Below are positions 7,468-16,237 of a DNA stretch of 34,119 nucleotides, one piece after another. Origin of the DNA: a virus. The stretch's first letter is position 1; every line of letters starts with the position of its first letter. Under the pieces are notes generated by a model. That model was not told the DNA's origin. It searched no databases and saw nothing but the letters and a program-made list of their open reading frames with translations. The position numbers were made by a program, and so were the translations under genes. The stretch spans positions 1-34,119 of IMG/VR virus record IMGVR_UViG_3300022752_000217; one strand, written 5' to 3'.

Positions 7468-8496
7468 TTATTTGTTTTCCAACAAATATTTAAAAATATC
7501 TTGAACCCAAAACTCAGTGTTTCGGATTAAATTCCCAATTTGATCTTCGTTACACATTTCAACAAATGTACTAGGAAAAAATTGAAGGTGAGTATTTTCA
7601 ATAAATTTGTCTATAAACATTTTATCTGTATCGCTTATCATAGGATTAGATAAATTCATAACTCTATGTTTGTCTTCTAACAAAGGAACATCATGTAATA
7701 CTCTTGCATACACAATATGTTCTTTTAATTTAGCTTCAGCAATATCTATCAAATCATCAAACGATAAATTACGTTCAGCTAATTCAGGAAATCTTTTAAA
7801 CAAACCTTTAGGTCCTAATCCTTTAATACCTGTAATTCCATCAGAATTATCACCCATCAACAGTTTGTATAACAAAAAATTGTGTGGGGGTACATTAAAT
7901 TTTTCTTTTACAGTGTCAGTTGTATAGTATTCTTTTTCAATTGGACGATACACAATTACTTTTTCAGTTACTAATTGCAAATAATCTTTGTCACTAGATA
8001 CTATAAATACTCTATCTTCTGGTTTTACAGGAAGTTCAGAACTTAAATAAGCGATAATATCATCTGCTTCTACTCTGGGTAAAGATATAGTTTTAACTGG
8101 TAGTGTTTTTAGATACTGTATAATTCGAACAATTTGATCTACTTTAGAGTCATCTTCTTCTTCTAAACTGTCAAATAATTCATGTTTAGTTACCCGAGTT
8201 ATATTTCTGTTTGATTTATATTCAGGTATAATGTTTTTTCTATTGTTAGAGGAACCAGCACCGTCAAACACTACATAAACTTGTGTTGGTTGGATGTTGC
8301 GGATTAAAGCCCCTAAAGAACGAAAAAATCCTCCTAAACCTCCAATATGGACTCCGTTTGAATTGACTGCATTGATTGCACTAAAATTTCTAAAAAAAAG
8401 GTTAAGTCCATCTATGAGCAAATAGCGCTCTGATTGGGGTGTTTCGTCTCCGTTTTCTTGAATATTGTTTAAGAGGTTTAAGAGGTCTTTTTTCAT
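7468..8496 (-). CDS. 5'-3' exonuclease / flap nuclease (T4 RNase H-like), 342 aa
   Basis: Removes RNA primers and 5' flaps from lagging-strand fragments. FEN/PIN-type metal residues are visible in order: Asp29 (LLIDGLNLFFR), Asp78 (VVFDGAG), Glu143, Asp145 and Asp146 (RVEADDIIAYL), Asp169 and Asp171 (VSSDKDYLQLV), then Asp216 and Asp219 (GDNSDGITGIKGLGPKG), which also forms the helix-hairpin DNA-binding loop. Length is near T4 RNase H (305 aa). It lies directly after uvsX with three bases between stop and start. The family A polymerase in this operon has no 5' nuclease domain of its own, so this protein probably supplies that activity in trans. Confidence 0.92.
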   Translation of the reverse strand: MKKDLLNLLNNIQENGDETPQSERYLLIDGLNLFFRNFSAINAVNSNGVHIGGLGGFFRSLGALIRNIQPTQVYVVFDGAGSSNNRKNIIPEYKSNRNITRVTKHELFDSLEEEDDSKVDQIVRIIQYLKTLPVKTISLPRVEADDIIAYLSSELPVKPEDRVFIVSSDKDYLQLVTEKVIVYRPIEKEYYTTDTVKEKFNVPPHNFLLYKLLMGDNSDGITGIKGLGPKGLFKRFPELAERNLSFDDLIDIAEAKLKEHIVYARVLHDVPLLEDKHRVMNLSNPMISDTDKMFIDKFIENTHLQFFPSTFVEMCNEDQIGNLIRNTEFWVQDIFKYLLENK

Positions 8497-8499
8497 TTA

Positions 8500-9585
8500 T
8501 TAATCTTCGTTTTCAAATAAATCAGGTGTGGGTGCTTTTTCGTCCCATTCACTATTGTCTTCTTGTACTGTATAATTACCTTTCCCTAAAATATCTGCCC
8601 ATTCTTGTGAATGTGTATCTTTATATTTTTTAATCGCGTTTGGATCATCTTTAATGAAACCATGTACTGTTGAAACAATAGTTCCCATTGTAGTAATACC
8701 GTTGATATGGTTTTTATCACAAGCAATTTTTGTACGCAATGCAAATTCAACTTTTTTCTTGTCTTTAACAGCATTTAACTTTGAAGTACCAGCATTTGTA
8801 ACATTTCCAAAAGTCAAACACAATGAAACGTCATAATAGAATGTATCTCCACCTTTATTTGTCATTCTAGGCTGTGACATAGGAGTTAAAGCCGGAGCAA
8901 CACCTACTTTGTTTACAATAAACAAGGTATTCGTGTATTTTGAACTTTCCTTACGAGACATTACAATCTGTTGATTAATAAAGTTACCGAATTGAGTTGC
9001 AATGGCTCCTGCGTTCCACATTGGGTTATTTTTCCCTTGTTCAATAGACATTTGACATGGAATTGAACCAACTGAATCCCAAATGAATAGTAGATCGTAT
9101 GGTAAATTGCCTTTTTTCTGTTCTGTTAGCAGGTCAATAATAAATTCAGCAATATCTTCAATTGAATTTAATGTACTTCTATCTCTATAGATAAAGAAAC
9201 CTGTTTGATCAACAATTTCACCTGTTTCAGTGTCAACAACATCTTCAATTTCAAATCCCATTGTTTTCCAATGGTTCCAATCGTGTTTCATTTCGGTAAT
9301 GATTAACACAGGTAATACTCCCATTTTTTGAGCATTAACTGCTACCTCAATAGTCATAGTTGATTTACCTGTGTTACTTTTACCTCGAACCATTGAATTA
9401 TGTCCCATAGGAATACCTGGAATGGATAATGCTTCCTGTAAAGCGGGGGAAAATGGAATCCACTTTTGTTCTTTGAATTTAACATTTGATGCTAAACCCT
9501 TATTTGCCTTAAATTTATCTAAATTGAACGCAGATTTTAGTTCCTTGTCCGCCGCTTCAGTAAGCGATTTTCTTCCTTTAGCCAT
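8500..9585 (-). CDS. uvsX: UvsX-like RecA recombinase, 361 aa
   Basis: Strand-exchange ATPase that drives recombination-dependent replication and repair. Walker A is GKSNTGKST at residues 68-76, and Walker B is LLFIWDSVGS near 165-174. The remaining order (ITEMKHDWNHW; MWNAGAIATQFGNFI; FIVNKVG; then an acidic end) follows T4-type UvsX rather than bacterial RecA. Length is close to T4 UvsX (391 aa). The gene lies between the ssDNA-binding protein gene and the RNase H-like gene, matching its functional partners. No uvsY was recognised in the window. The acidic C-terminus (DLFENED) resembles the tail of the adjacent gp32-like protein and may bind shared partners. Confidence 0.93.
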   Translation of the reverse strand: MAKGRKSLTEAADKELKSAFNLDKFKANKGLASNVKFKEQKWIPFSPALQEALSIPGIPMGHNSMVRGKSNTGKSTMTIEVAVNAQKMGVLPVLIITEMKHDWNHWKTMGFEIEDVVDTETGEIVDQTGFFIYRDRSTLNSIEDIAEFIIDLLTEQKKGNLPYDLLFIWDSVGSIPCQMSIEQGKNNPMWNAGAIATQFGNFINQQIVMSRKESSKYTNTLFIVNKVGVAPALTPMSQPRMTNKGGDTFYYDVSLCLTFGNVTNAGTSKLNAVKDKKKVEFALRTKIACDKNHINGITTMGTIVSTVHGFIKDDPNAIKKYKDTHSQEWADILGKGNYTVQEDNSEWDEKAPTPDLFENED

Positions 9586-9601
9586 AACTTGTTTATTTTA
9601 A

Positions 9602-10423
9602 TTAAAATGGAGCATCATCATCATCTTCACCAAACAAATCGTCAAATTGATCTGCTTTTGATTTTTTAGCTGCTGGTTTAGTAGACAAACTATAGTTTGA
9701 TTTTGGTTCTTCTTTTACTTCATCAACTGCTTCCTCTGTTGTTTCTTCTTCATCTTCAGGATTTAACCATTCTTGAAGTGCTTGTTTAATAGTATCAAAT
9801 GGAAGTGGTTTGTACAAATCTTTTGGATTTTCTTGCTCTTCTAACCATTTTTCGATTTGTTTAGAATCATCAGATAATGGAGAAGTTTTCATTGACGGAG
9901 CAATAGTTGTCTTATTGTATTTTGTACCTGTAGCTTCAGGCCCTACTGTAGTTATTTTAATATCACGTCCAGACATAATATCTGTAAAATCACCTACTTC
10001 TTCATCAGAAGCCATTTGCAAAAATGCTTCGTAAATTTCTTTACCAAATTCCCATAATTGAACACCTTCAGCTTCTTCACCACGTACAATTACAGGAGCA
10101 TAGATACGAGTTTTCGGATCTAATTTTTTAGCTAAACGCCAATTTTCTTTGTCGTTTGTTCCACGTAATTGTTTTGCAAATTCTGCAATTGGATCTTTTT
10201 CACCCCAGTTTAAAGGTGAAGCAATTACTTTACGGCTTCCGATACCGTAGTAAAATTTCATTTCTGTAAATGGGAATTCTTTGTTGTATTTAAAAGGTAC
10301 AACACGGATTGTTTGTTTTCCAATGGTAGGCTTAAATCGCTTAACATTGCTTGAATTATTACTTGAACCATTAGAGGTTTTTTGCATTGATTCAAGTTTT
10401 TTCTTGATTGCATCTAAATTCAT
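9602..10423 (-). CDS. gp32-like single-stranded DNA-binding protein, 273 aa, without zinc ligands
   Basis: Coats ssDNA at the fork and recruits replication and recombination enzymes. A basic N-terminal arm (residues 1-30) ends in SSNVKRFKP, like the T4 cooperativity region. The core has the gp32 pattern IRVVPFKYNKEFPFTEMKFYYGIG, then SPLNWGEKDPIAEFAKQLR, then RIYAPVIVRGEE and VQLWEFGKEIY. The C-terminus is acidic and ends DDLFGEDDDDAPF, the usual protein-interaction tail. There is not a single Cys or His in the protein, so the zinc site of T4 gp32 (His64, Cys77, Cys87, Cys90) is absent. Position beside uvsX and the polymerase supports the call. Confidence 0.9.
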   Translation of the reverse strand: MNLDAIKKKLESMQKTSNGSSNNSSNVKRFKPTIGKQTIRVVPFKYNKEFPFTEMKFYYGIGSRKVIASPLNWGEKDPIAEFAKQLRGTNDKENWRLAKKLDPKTRIYAPVIVRGEEAEGVQLWEFGKEIYEAFLQMASDEEVGDFTDIMSGRDIKITTVGPEATGTKYNKTTIAPSMKTSPLSDDSKQIEKWLEEQENPKDLYKPLPFDTIKQALQEWLNPEDEEETTEEAVDEVKEEPKSNYSLSTKPAAKKSKADQFDDLFGEDDDDAPF

Positions 10424-10486
10424 AATATAACTAAAATTAAATTGTTTACAACGTTTAATATAATAACTTTTTTTTAAATAACCAAA
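10424..10486 (-). promoter_or_regulatory. AT-rich leader before gene 32 with an inverted repeat
   Basis: This 63-base gap is the longest in the replication block. It contains an imperfect inverted repeat at 10436-10459 (attaaa-ttgt / acaa-cg-tttaat on the plus strand) and a T-rich run on the plus strand at 10468-10475. It could hold a promoter, an operator or a translational control site; T4 gene 32 is autoregulated through its leader. No specific function can be demonstrated. Confidence 0.3.
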
Positions 10487-10948
10487 TTATAGTTCAACTA
10501 TTTTAAAAATCTTTGTATTTAATTGCTTAATCTCATTGTGTTGAGTTAACAAAATACAATTTCTATAGTGTTGCCAGTTTACTGGGAAACGGGTGTCTAC
10601 GACTCCACCATTTAACTTTTTAATCAACTCGTTTAATGCGTTGATAGTATATAATGTGTTTGATTCTTTTTTTCTATGTACAAGAATTGTGTTATCGGGA
10701 ATATCATTTACATTTCCTTGATCTACATTGTATGTAATAACGTATTCGTTATTGCTTTTAATGTGTAGTACAAACATTTTATTGTACATGATAGTATAAC
10801 GACTAGATAACGCACTAACCAACGCCTCTAACTCATTCAATGGTGCAAAAGTACAAAATAATCGATTGTTCATCAATAAATTTTCAAATGTAAGATCATA
10901 GTCGTATTGATCATACATATGACAAGGTTGTTCTAAAGTACTATGCAT
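10487..10948 (-). CDS. Hypothetical protein in the replication block, 153 aa
   Basis: Not recognised. The protein is mixed alpha/beta by eye, with hydrophobic strands (YTIMYNKMFVLHI and EYVITYNV) and a helical stretch (LYTINALNELIKKL). It has no membrane segment, signal peptide or obvious catalytic motif. The ATG at 10948 follows the polymerase stop by five bases; an internal ATG at residue 11 (MYDQYDYDL) is a possible alternative start. Its place between the DNA polymerase and the ssDNA-binding protein suggests a replication accessory role, such as a clamp-interacting or polymerase-associated factor, but nothing in the sequence shows this. Confidence 0.6.
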   Translation of the reverse strand: MHSTLEQPCHMYDQYDYDLTFENLLMNNRLFCTFAPLNELEALVSALSSRYTIMYNKMFVLHIKSNNEYVITYNVDQGNVNDIPDNTILVHRKKESNTLYTINALNELIKKLNGGVVDTRFPVNWQHYRNCILLTQHNEIKQLNTKIFKIVEL

Positions 10949-10953
10949 AACTT

Positions 10954-12201
10954 TTATTTAAGTTCGTGGTAGTTTTTACCTATTTTTGTTTTAATTTGTA
11001 ATTTTTTATCTTTAAATACCTGTTTTATTTGCTCTATTACATCCATTTCATTTTCATCCACATCAAACAAAAACGAATCGTACACATATAACACGAGTTT
11101 AGTATTTTTCCCTCGCAAAATCTTAAATATCTCATATAAGATAAGAACATTATTTGCGGTCTCCAAGTTCTGTAAAACATAATTTAAAAGCTTTTGCGGA
11201 TTCATGTTTTCCAGATCATTTTTTACAAATTTATAATCTGAGATAGGACACTCAATATATCCATTAAGGTTAAATAATTTCCATAAACTATCTGTATATT
11301 CTTTTACTTGTTGAAAAAAGTCCAAGGTTTCGTATTCTTTCCATATACCTCCATAAAGTTGTTTAAACGTAATCTCTTTTGCTTTTGCATAGTCCACCCC
11401 ATACATTTTAGAAAAAGATAAGTGGATATCATCACTACCAAAGTCGTAATTACAAAGATTAGCCAAAAGGGTAGGGTGGTAAGCAGATATATCAAACTCA
11501 ATAAAACTCTGATTGCGGGGTATAAAACATTTTCTTTCTTCATTGTCTTTATTTAGGGCTGAAAAATTAATACTGTTAAAAGCATTTGATGGTCTTGTTG
11601 TTAATGTGTTTAGGTTATATTGTGTGTATATAAATTCGTCTACTTGTTGGTCAAAGTACTGTTCAAATAATTGAGGATCCACTTTTATACCCGCTCGTTC
11701 TAGTTGATTAAACACCAATGCTGCTTTGTTGTAAAAAGGATTTGATTCGTCTTTAAAGTTTAAGTAGTTTTGTTCACATACCTCATAATGTTTTACAATT
11801 GGTACTATTGTGTTTAAATCTTGAATATTTGGGTATTTGTTGTAAATGTAATTGTGAGCTGTTGTTAATTGTGGTATATACGTATGGGGGGAGGGAGTGG
11901 GTTGGTAACAATGCTTAATGCAAAAATAATGTAAAAATTCCTTTCTATCCCTTACGTAAATGTTTTTTATACTGTTTAATACTTTTAAACAATCATCTAT
12001 TGTAGAATTTATTGTTTCACTATGATTTATAGGAATGATATATCCTTTATCATCTCTTTCAAAACGAAGGTATACAGCACATACACTATTTTCAACAGGA
12101 TGTAAATTATGTGAAGTAGGGATTACTTCAACATATGCGGTTTGATAACGAATACGACAAATTGTTTCTATATGTTTAGGATCTTCTATAAGCCAATACA
12201 T
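10954..12201 (-). CDS. Compact, divergent family A DNA polymerase, 415 aa
   Basis: Polymerase motifs of the Pol I family are visible in order. TTRPSNAFNSINFSAL (about 201-216) corresponds to the TGRxSS...NLQNIP region. Motif A is FIEFDISAYHP with Asp237. Motif B is AKAKEITFKQLYGG with Lys275, Phe279, Tyr283 and Gly284 (E. coli K758, F762, Y766, G767); the motif B arginine is replaced by Tyr271. Motif C is YVYDSFLFD, where Asp375 is kept but the usual HDE reads YDS. Residues 1-150 look like a shrunken exonuclease domain without its DxE metal residues. The Klenow fragment is about 600 aa, so this enzyme is much reduced. T4 itself uses a family B polymerase. Confidence 0.78.
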   Translation of the reverse strand: MYWLIEDPKHIETICRIRYQTAYVEVIPTSHNLHPVENSVCAVYLRFERDDKGYIIPINHSETINSTIDDCLKVLNSIKNIYVRDRKEFLHYFCIKHCYQPTPSPHTYIPQLTTAHNYIYNKYPNIQDLNTIVPIVKHYEVCEQNYLNFKDESNPFYNKAALVFNQLERAGIKVDPQLFEQYFDQQVDEFIYTQYNLNTLTTRPSNAFNSINFSALNKDNEERKCFIPRNQSFIEFDISAYHPTLLANLCNYDFGSDDIHLSFSKMYGVDYAKAKEITFKQLYGGIWKEYETLDFFQQVKEYTDSLWKLFNLNGYIECPISDYKFVKNDLENMNPQKLLNYVLQNLETANNVLILYEIFKILRGKNTKLVLYVYDSFLFDVDENEMDVIEQIKQVFKDKKLQIKTKIGKNYHELK

Positions 12202-12224
12202 GCTTTGAAGATACTAAAGATTTT

Positions 12225-12851
12225 TTAGGATTCCACGTAATATTTTAAGAATTTACCTTGAAAATATTGAGAAAACCCATACCATTTTTGGGTATTTTCA
12301 ATATTAACAACTAATCCTTTGTTTGCTTTATAAACAACATCTTTATCTCCAGTAAGGTACCATAAAATGTAAATAGGAGTATATAAATCCCAAGCTATAT
12401 TTTTATTTTTAGAAAATAAATATTTATATGTTTGTTCATCAATTTCTAAATAAATATTTTCATTATTTTTTTTGCAAAAATATCTTGTAAATACTCCTAA
12501 ATCATAGTTTTGTTGAGTAGGTATAGTTAAATTAAACTTTGGAATAGATCTTTTAATTGGGATTTGCACATTAGGAATAGAATTGTACTGGATTGTAATA
12601 AGTTCATCTTCTAAAGATTCTATAAAGTTTTGATTTAAGGTTATGTCTAGGGGTATTATTTCAGAAGTGTCAGGGAGGGTTGTTAATAAAAGAATATTAA
12701 GACCATCTTGGGGAGTTTTGCCGGTATATTTTTGGTTATTAGATAGTTCATAGTAATATCCTTTATAGTCTTCATTAGTGGTAGAAAGATAGTATTCTCC
12801 CCCATTAGTATAAAGATTAGGTTTAATTTGAGATTTTGGATAATATGGCAT
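12225..12851 (-). CDS. Hypothetical, probably structural protein, 208 aa
   Basis: Not assigned to a known family. The N-terminus (PNLYTNGGEYYLSTTNEDYKGYYYEL) is rich in Tyr, Asn and Gly and looks like beta structure, as in virion proteins. The C-terminal part (IAWDLYTPIYILWYLTGDKDVVY) is aromatic. There is no signal peptide, and the hydrophobic patch is too polar to be a confident membrane helix. It lies six bases after the M15 peptidase gene and is the last gene of the baseplate block, 23 bases before the polymerase gene. A baseplate or tail-associated role is likely from position only. Confidence 0.6.
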   Translation of the reverse strand: MPYYPKSQIKPNLYTNGGEYYLSTTNEDYKGYYYELSNNQKYTGKTPQDGLNILLLTTLPDTSEIIPLDITLNQNFIESLEDELITIQYNSIPNVQIPIKRSIPKFNLTIPTQQNYDLGVFTRYFCKKNNENIYLEIDEQTYKYLFSKNKNIAWDLYTPIYILWYLTGDKDVVYKANKGLVVNIENTQKWYGFSQYFQGKFLKYYVES

Positions 12852-12857
12852 ATATTA

Positions 12858-13583
12858 TTAATATTGGGTATAATTATTAACATCTCCAGGAGAACCAGTA
12901 TGAGCTTCAAATTTTTTGTTTATTACATGATTTGTTTCTCCTATACTCCAATGCCACCACTCATTAGAAACCCTTCTTAATCCGGCGTCATATAAAGCTT
13001 TATAAAGAATACCATGAGATGTTATATCGGTTAAAAATGAAATTGTTTTTCCTGAAGTAGTAGTATATTTCCCCCCTTGATTTAGGTCTATAGCTTGTCC
13101 AGCTACATGATATCCTTTGCATGGGCTAGCTTTTGTAGGTCCTTTTTTTCCTCCGTTTACCCAGGTATCATAAGCTGATTTTTGGGTAGAAAAAGATCTA
13201 TAGCTATCTCCTACAAGAGGTTTATCTAAAGTTTTAATTTTGGTTAAAAAATTATCATATGCTATTTCTAATCGATTAATAAATTGTTTATTACCTTTTG
13301 CAAAACCTCCATATGCGTTTTTAATTTTTGAGGTTATTATTTCTCCTTTAAGTTTTCCTTTAAGAGGAGGACAACCAGGACCATTCCCTTCATTTACTAC
13401 TTCAAAATCTTTTAAATTAACAGAAGTTACTGCTGATTGGATTGTTGAAGATACAGCATTTGTAGGAGGTGTTGAATTGTTTACTGGGGGGTTGTTATTT
13501 GGTAGGCTTATAGTTTTAGTTGCATTTCCTATAAGGTCAGTGACAATTTGAAAAACTTGATCATATGTTGTAATAAGAGCCAT
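12858..13583 (-). CDS. M15 (VanY-like) D-Ala-D-Ala peptidase, tail-associated, 241 aa
   Basis: Zinc-dependent peptidase signature: GYHVAGQAIDL with His159 and Asp166, followed by EWWHWS with Glu208 and His211, matching the SxHxxGxAxD and ExWH motifs of M15 carboxypeptidases. An N-terminal segment (about 1-60), rich in Pro, Asn, Ser and Thr, probably links or anchors it. It overlaps the upstream 882-aa baseplate gene by one base and lies far from the lysis cassette. It therefore most likely acts in the virion, cutting peptide cross-links as the tail penetrates the wall, the job done by the gp5 lysozyme in T4. No signal peptide is present. Confidence 0.85.
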   Translation of the reverse strand: MALITTYDQVFQIVTDLIGNATKTISLPNNNPPVNNSTPPTNAVSSTIQSAVTSVNLKDFEVVNEGNGPGCPPLKGKLKGEIITSKIKNAYGGFAKGNKQFINRLEIAYDNFLTKIKTLDKPLVGDSYRSFSTQKSAYDTWVNGGKKGPTKASPCKGYHVAGQAIDLNQGGKYTTTSGKTISFLTDITSHGILYKALYDAGLRRVSNEWWHWSIGETNHVINKKFEAHTGSPGDVNNYTQY

Positions 13584-16231
13584 TATTCTTCGTTTTGTGA
13601 TATTACTACAGTTTCAATAGTAGTTTCCCATATGTTTTCTTTTAAAGAATGGTTAACTCCTTTAATTATAAATTTTAAAGCTTCTGGATAATTTTGGGGT
13701 AAAAATTTAGTATCTACTTTTACAGCGTTATATATTTTTATACCTGAAATTCCTTCCATAGTAATTGAAAGGCTGATAGGAATAAAACCTTGGGTCGGAG
13801 CCCCATATTTAGGAACTTGTTTTTGTATTTCAGATTGACAATATTTAAAAAATTCAGTAGCTATTGTTACATTTTTATCTATTACTTCATCACTTAAACC
13901 ACAAGTATCTTGAAATGTATGAGTATCATTCCAAAAATATGCGTTAACATCTAATTTAACGTATCCAAAAGCAGATATAGATTCTTCCCATATATTTTTA
14001 ACAAATTCATCATTAGGTTCTGCTACAGATCCTGAATTTGCTATAGATTCTGGGTCTCCTGGGATAAGTTCTTCTTTAAATCTATCTATAAGGCCTTTGT
14101 TCCATTTAGAAAACATAGTATTTTCTGTTCCTTTAACATATCCTCCTGCAGTAGAACCAACAGTTGCCATAGTAGCAAAATCATTTGTAATTTCTGTTTT
14201 TAAATTAAAATTTTTAACAAATGTTGATTCTTCTTTTTTAGGATCATATCCATAAAGTCTTAAAATATATTGATCATTAATAATGTTTGGGTTATAACTT
14301 CCATCAATTATTTTTATAGTATTTATTTCTTCATCTAAAATAACTTCTAAATTATTTACACCTCCTAAAGCTTTATTAAGTTCATTACATATATCTTGTA
14401 AAAAATCAAATAAAGCTATATTTCCTTTTTCATCAATATTTGAATTAAGACTAGATAATATTTGATTATGATTAACATATATATTCATCAGATAAGCAAA
14501 TCCTTTAGAAGGATTTTTCCAATCAGGTAAAGTAGGAAAAAAATTTTTTAGTGAATTTTTTCCAATAATTTCTCCTCCTTTTACTATGCATACTCTAGGA
14601 TCAAAAGAAACTTGATAAGGCATATGATACATATAATTAGACCACTGATTAAAATCAATTTTTACTAAAGGAATGTTAGTTCCTTTAATTTTAGGAATAG
14701 CAAAATCGTTAATAAATTGTAATAAATGTCCAAATCTCATATAAAATCCACTATCATTTATATATGAAGTATCATTTTCACCATTATTATAATTTAAATA
14801 AAAAACATCATTTTTTGCTTGTTTAGTATTAGATATATTTAAAGATGGCAAAGATTTTACATACACAAAATAAGTACTAAATCCACCTTCAAGGGTGTTT
14901 GGGTCAAAATAAACAGCATAATATACAATTGTATAACAGTTGTAATTATAATCAGATAATGCCTCTTCAGCACTGTCAGGATCTACATAACTTGAATTAA
15001 CCTCAGGATAAATACCATATGTTCCGTTACCTGCTGTTTTAATCCAATTTTTTGCTTCTTCTTTACTATTTAATGGAGGAGATTCATCATATACTGGGTG
15101 AGAAACTTCAATAGTTTGGTCTTTAGGGGGATTAATAAAATAACCTGCTAATGGAATGCGTTTACCGTTTAAAGTAGAATATACTTCACAGTTATCAATA
15201 TCTGCTCTTTCATCACTGGTTTTACCAGTTTCATTATTGTTATCTTTATCTAAAAATATTTTTTGTAAAAAAAGATAAGAAGATATAATATTATCTGATG
15301 GAGAAGGAAGGATTGTTATATCAGTACTAACTTCTTCATTGTAAAGAACATATGATTGATTAATAAAATCATTTACAATTTTTGATGGAGGAATATTTAA
15401 TTTTAAAGATTCTACTACATCTCCTAAACTAATAAGACTTAAAGTAATATCATATGATCCATCTTGATTAAAAGTCCAACTAAAATTAACTACTTTACAC
15501 AATAAACCATCATAATTTCCATTTTTTCCTCTTCTATATCCTTCTATAACAGGAAGAAATCCTAAAAATGATTTAGTTTTCCATTTATCTGAAAACCATC
15601 CATTACTAGAAGTATCTTCAATTAAAGTAGTATAATCAGAAATTAAATTTCCCTTATTATCTAAATAAGGAGACCACCCCCACTCTAAAAACATGGTATA
15701 CCCTATTCTCAAATAAAGCAAATCTATAATTTGAAATTGTTCAGGAGTATAACATTTTAATGTTACTTCAGCTCGTTTAATTGAACCACGATTTAAACAT
15801 TTTATTTCTACTCCTGTAATGCCAGGCATAGGAGCAAGACCAAAATCTCCAGTATTTTCATTTGATATAGATTTATTAGCAGAAACATTATATGTTCCTT
15901 TATAATAATCCCAAACATTATTAGATCCATCAGCATATGTTCCTCGTTGTTTTAGTTTATCACCTTCAAGTCGAGAAATTCCACCAAATAAAACATTATT
16001 TTTAGCTAAAGTAGTCCATGCAAGACCATCTCTAATTTTTTCTTTTGCTGTTCTATCAGTATCTATAGAAATACCTGAAGCTAATTTAACCCATGCTGTT
16101 TTAGAATTCAAATATGAAATATATTCTGGGGTTCTAGGATTTTGGGTAGTGCCCGATCCATGAGCTTTTTGTCTAATATTTATTTGACTAGCTACATATG
16201 GTTTAAAAGGTTCTCCTATTATATTTGGCAT
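13583..16231 (-). CDS. Large baseplate (possibly hub) protein, 882 aa
   Basis: No cysteine-protease, glycosidase or other enzyme motif is seen. The N-terminal third includes ITGVEIKCLNRGSIKRAEV and a Trp-rich stretch (FLEWGWSPYL). Near residue 265 is NFSWTFNQDGSYDITLSLIS, and the protein ends in FIIKGVNHSLKENIWETTIET, a pattern often seen at the end of gp27-like hub proteins whose last domain resembles tail tube. The central part is Asn/Asp/Tyr-rich. It sits between a gp53-like wedge gene and the M15 peptidase, and overlaps the peptidase gene by one base, so the two may form a hub-plus-enzyme pair comparable to T4 gp27-gp5. The hub assignment is inference. Confidence 0.6.
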   Translation of the reverse strand: MPNIIGEPFKPYVASQINIRQKAHGSGTTQNPRTPEYISYLNSKTAWVKLASGISIDTDRTAKEKIRDGLAWTTLAKNNVLFGGISRLEGDKLKQRGTYADGSNNVWDYYKGTYNVSANKSISNENTGDFGLAPMPGITGVEIKCLNRGSIKRAEVTLKCYTPEQFQIIDLLYLRIGYTMFLEWGWSPYLDNKGNLISDYTTLIEDTSSNGWFSDKWKTKSFLGFLPVIEGYRRGKNGNYDGLLCKVVNFSWTFNQDGSYDITLSLISLGDVVESLKLNIPPSKIVNDFINQSYVLYNEEVSTDITILPSPSDNIISSYLFLQKIFLDKDNNNETGKTSDERADIDNCEVYSTLNGKRIPLAGYFINPPKDQTIEVSHPVYDESPPLNSKEEAKNWIKTAGNGTYGIYPEVNSSYVDPDSAEEALSDYNYNCYTIVYYAVYFDPNTLEGGFSTYFVYVKSLPSLNISNTKQAKNDVFYLNYNNGENDTSYINDSGFYMRFGHLLQFINDFAIPKIKGTNIPLVKIDFNQWSNYMYHMPYQVSFDPRVCIVKGGEIIGKNSLKNFFPTLPDWKNPSKGFAYLMNIYVNHNQILSSLNSNIDEKGNIALFDFLQDICNELNKALGGVNNLEVILDEEINTIKIIDGSYNPNIINDQYILRLYGYDPKKEESTFVKNFNLKTEITNDFATMATVGSTAGGYVKGTENTMFSKWNKGLIDRFKEELIPGDPESIANSGSVAEPNDEFVKNIWEESISAFGYVKLDVNAYFWNDTHTFQDTCGLSDEVIDKNVTIATEFFKYCQSEIQKQVPKYGAPTQGFIPISLSITMEGISGIKIYNAVKVDTKFLPQNYPEALKFIIKGVNHSLKENIWETTIETVVISQNEE

Positions 16232-16237
16232 AACTAA

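Noticed and set aside
11304-11543. A 79-aa hydrophobic frame on the minus strand inside the polymerase gene
   Set aside because: It lies wholly within the polymerase motif A and B region in another frame; the polymerase motifs show which frame is real.
12683-12910. A 75-aa Ile-rich frame overlapping the 208-aa gene
   Set aside because: Alternative-frame product of AT-rich DNA, overlapping two better-supported genes that are properly spaced.
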